Shown in pieces: positions 61,959-64,000 of a DNA stretch of 64,000 nt. Numbering within the stretch: the first letter of the stretch is position 1; each line of letters opens with the position of its first letter. Source of the DNA: Roseburia sp. (GTDB lineage Bacteria; Bacteroidota; Bacteroidia; Bacteroidales; Bacteroidaceae). The notes under the pieces are model-generated. The model ran no database searches and was not told the DNA's origin. It saw only the letters and a program-made list of their open reading frames with translations. A program made the position numbers and the translations under genes. The stretch is taken from the NCBI GenBank assembly GCA_023665185.1, contig JAMPEL010000007.1:20995-84994 (forward strand), written 5' to 3'.

Positions 61959-63596
61959 TTAAAGAACGCTCTCAAAATCTATCTCCACAGGCTCCGCCGT
62001 ATTCCATTTTCCGGAGATTCCGTATTGCCATGCCACCACGGTTACTCTCATCGGCAATTTCGCACGTGGCGGAATCCTGTCCATCACCAACTTGTTGCCA
62101 TTCTCGATATGCGCCGCTCCGCACTTGACATAATATCTCACGGGAAGCCCCGATGAGGACTCGGCGCGGAGTGTCGTCTTGCTCCCCTGCCGCAGCTGTC
62201 GGTTCATCTTCTTGAGACTGATGGTCTGTTCCCTGCCGTCTGTGATGCGTTCCGGAATGCGGATGGACACCTCGCGGACAGCCGTCTTGTATTGTTCGTC
62301 ACCGTTCATTTCCGCAAACATGGTGATAGTGTGCGTATAGCGCGGATGCGACATTCCCGTATGATAGAAGGCGAGACGGAAAGTCGTGTCATTGATGGTC
62401 TCTACCGGACCGCAGATTCGTTGGATGGAAGCTGTGCCCTGCGCGTGTTCGTCCGACAGGCGGCTGTTGGTGGAATCAACACAGACAGCTTTCAGATGGA
62501 ACGTAATTCCATCGGCATCGGGCATGAACTGCGGGTTGAGTTTCACATGGCTGTCAGGATTATAGTGGCACACCTGTCCGTTCTGCATGAACGACACATA
62601 CTGCATTTTCTTCCCTGCCGAGTGGGCATAACGCTTTTCCGCTGTCTCCGCCATCTCTTTGTCGAAATACCAGAATGCGATATGCTCGTCACCCTGATAT
62701 TCAGAACATGGGGCGGGCTTGGGACGGCTGGCAGAGACTGGCATAAATCCGTCATCCCGTCCCCAACGTTGTGCGTACCAACCCTCTGTGGCTGTTCCGT
62801 TTGCTCTCTGCCGTCTGTAGTCCAGTGCTTTCTGAATGAACAAGCCCACATAGTCGGCGGTCTCGTCGCACAAGTCGAAGTGGCCTCTTTCCGCATCACA
62901 CAGAAAAGAGATTAAGCTGTTGGGATACCACATGCGGAAACCGTGGGCAGGTGTGAGCCGGAGGTCCCACCATTCGTATTCGCCCATAATCATCAGTCCG
63001 GGCACACCGTCAATGTTCCTGTTCCGTCCCCATTCAAGATTTTCCCTGCCATAGCCGCACAAGTTCGTGCGGGGCGCGTCACCCTTGTAGGATATGATGC
63101 ACAGAGTGCGTTCCTTGTTCCAAGCCCCGAAATTCCACGGAAACGTTGCCATTGCCGAATGACCAATTGGTACTATTGGCACACTGTCCAGTTCTACATA
63201 TCCGCTGACGTCTGCCAAACGATGCAATATACGGTAGAATTGTTCCTGACAACCGTCCTGTACATTCCACTGCTGCCACAATCCGGGCGCAAACCATAGT
63301 ATTCCTACCCCCGCCTCTTCCATTCTTCTCAGAAACAGGCGGTTGCCAAACAGTGTCTCCTCCGTCATGTTCTGCTGGCTGAACACGAGTGCGTTGAGTC
63401 GCTCGCATGCAGGGGGAATCCAGAGAAAAGCCTCACTGTCTGTGCCGTTGTCCATTCCGATGACCCATTGGTATTGTAGCGGATCATTGTATTCCGCGCT
63501 CTTTGCCTGCGGACAGAGCAGCAGAAGCATGGCAATAAGAATTGCGCGTATGTATGCGCGTATGCCTGTTGAGTTTGTTCTTGTTTGTTGTGTCAT
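61959..63596 (-). CDS. Secreted alpha/beta-hydrolase-like protein, possible carbohydrate esterase
   Basis: The product has 545 residues with an N-terminal hydrophobic signal (AILIAMLLLLCPQAKSA). The N-terminal half looks like an alpha/beta hydrolase: FLWIPPACERLNALVFSQQN and a nucleophile-elbow motif GHSAMAT in PIVPIGHSAMATFPW, with His in ERGHFDL as a possible catalytic residue. The C-terminal half (about 330-545) is beta-rich without known motifs. Next to GH29 and the xyloglucan operon, deacetylation of O-acetylated galactosyl units is a reasonable guess. A feruloyl or other esterase, or a non-catalytic role, cannot be excluded. Confidence 0.6.
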   Translation of the reverse strand: MTQQTRTNSTGIRAYIRAILIAMLLLLCPQAKSAEYNDPLQYQWVIGMDNGTDSEAFLWIPPACERLNALVFSQQNMTEETLFGNRLFLRRMEEAGVGILWFAPGLWQQWNVQDGCQEQFYRILHRLADVSGYVELDSVPIVPIGHSAMATFPWNFGAWNKERTLCIISYKGDAPRTNLCGYGRENLEWGRNRNIDGVPGLMIMGEYEWWDLRLTPAHGFRMWYPNSLISFLCDAERGHFDLCDETADYVGLFIQKALDYRRQRANGTATEGWYAQRWGRDDGFMPVSASRPKPAPCSEYQGDEHIAFWYFDKEMAETAEKRYAHSAGKKMQYVSFMQNGQVCHYNPDSHVKLNPQFMPDADGITFHLKAVCVDSTNSRLSDEHAQGTASIQRICGPVETINDTTFRLAFYHTGMSHPRYTHTITMFAEMNGDEQYKTAVREVSIRIPERITDGREQTISLKKMNRQLRQGSKTTLRAESSSGLPVRYYVKCGAAHIENGNKLVMDRIPPRAKLPMRVTVVAWQYGISGKWNTAEPVEIDFESVL

Positions 63597-63720
63597 GCAA
63601 TTTGTCTTTTTAGGGTTATATTGTTTTAATACGATTATTTGGGCGGAAACACTTATCGCAAATAAGAAAATGCGGCTCTTCCTGTATTCAAGTGATTTGT
63701 ATTGTTTGTTATAGAGTGGA

Positions 63721-63790
63721 GTTCTGATGTAGGTGATGTTTCGCTGATGAATTAGATAGATTATTTGCTTTTTGTAAATATGCTCTTGAC
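63721..63790 (+). repeat. Short repeat beside the MITE-like element
   Basis: TAGGTGATGTTTCGCTGA and a downstream TGTAAATATGCTCTTGAC match 48493-48564. The region 63597-63855 contains nothing else that I can assign. Confidence 0.6.
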
Positions 63791-63855
63791 GAATGTTTTT
63801 GGTATCTCTGACTGGCTAATTGACTTTTTGCAAGTATGTTTTTAGTGTATTCTGA

Positions 63856-64000
63856 CAGACTCCTCCGTCACTTCGTGACACCTCCCCTAACTTAGGGGAG
63901 GAGCTATATACCTTGTTAATCAAACAGTTAGTCTCTCCGCAAAACGGTAACCAGGTTCCTCCCCTAAGTTAGGGGAGGTGTCACGAAGTGACGGAGGAGT
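63856..64000 (+). mobile_element. MITE-like element, second copy, cut by the window end
   Basis: It starts with the same inverted repeat as 26241 (CAGACTCCTCCGTCACTTCG) and ends, at the window edge, in the complementary arm minus about three bases. The inner arms here are extended by CCTCCCCTAACTTAGGGGAG and its complement, so the stem is longer than in the first copy. The central part differs from the first copy. Confidence 0.8.

Overview
The window looks like a chromosomal segment of a Prevotella-like member of the Bacteroidota. Support comes from -7 boxes of the form TAnnTTTG, very short A-rich leaders instead of Shine-Dalgarno sites, a PorZ-like type IX secretion (T9SS) component, a T9SS-type C-terminal tail on a secreted glucanase, a secreted type II glutaminyl cyclase, an ECF sigma/anti-sigma pair, a TonB receptor-DUF4374-PepSY triad and a xyloglucan-degradation cluster. 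No rRNA, tRNA, CRISPR array, transposase or phage gene was seen.

Region 1 (1-19.2 kb) is the accessory and most unusual part. After the 5' end of a dipeptidyl peptidase IV gene comes a paralogous island. Two proteins share an almost identical N-terminal half (a WPGGYVEGLGYV motif, WGSD repeats and a Gly-rich linker) but carry different C-terminal cysteine-hydrolase domains: papain/C39-like in the first, NlpC/P60-like in the second. Each is preceded by a chain of tiny overlapping ORFs. Between them lies a UDP-xylose synthase, a two-domain glycosyltransferase-like protein and a GT14-methyltransferase fusion. This sugar operon reads straight into the second effector-like gene. It starts from a promoter whose upstream 36-bp block nearly matches the one before the first effector operon. 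My reading, an inference, is a polymorphic secreted-effector island with its own O-glycosylation (perhaps O-xylosylation) genes. Around it are duplicated periplasmic proteins, lipoproteins with a shared N-terminal cassette, a decayed gene and a membrane-spanning beta-propeller/AraC regulator.

Region 2 (19-31 kb) is mostly housekeeping: prmC, recX and comF, an acyltransferase, porZ, a DUF805 protein, glutaminyl cyclase, sufE, a fused C26 amidohydrolase/M19 dipeptidase, DUF4491 and an Lrp/AsnC regulator. Region 3 (31-41 kb) holds three tandem FKBP isomerases, kduI, argB, an ECF sigma factor with its partner, thymidine kinase, a YgjP-like protease, a HIT protein and greA with a promoter-terminator leader. 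Region 4 (41-48 kb) is a metal/corrinoid uptake operon under a cobalamin riboswitch, then a membrane-anchored AraC-type regulator. Region 5 (49-64 kb) is a xyloglucan saccharification cluster (GH3, GH74, GH31, GH2, and convergently GH29 plus an alpha/beta hydrolase) without SusC/D genes in view.

Two repeat families stand out. One is a 560-bp intergenic element present four times, each copy with a four-unit array of exactly 22-bp period and a terminal long inverted repeat. The other is a 149-bp MITE-like element with 30-bp terminal inverted repeats, present twice plus a remnant.
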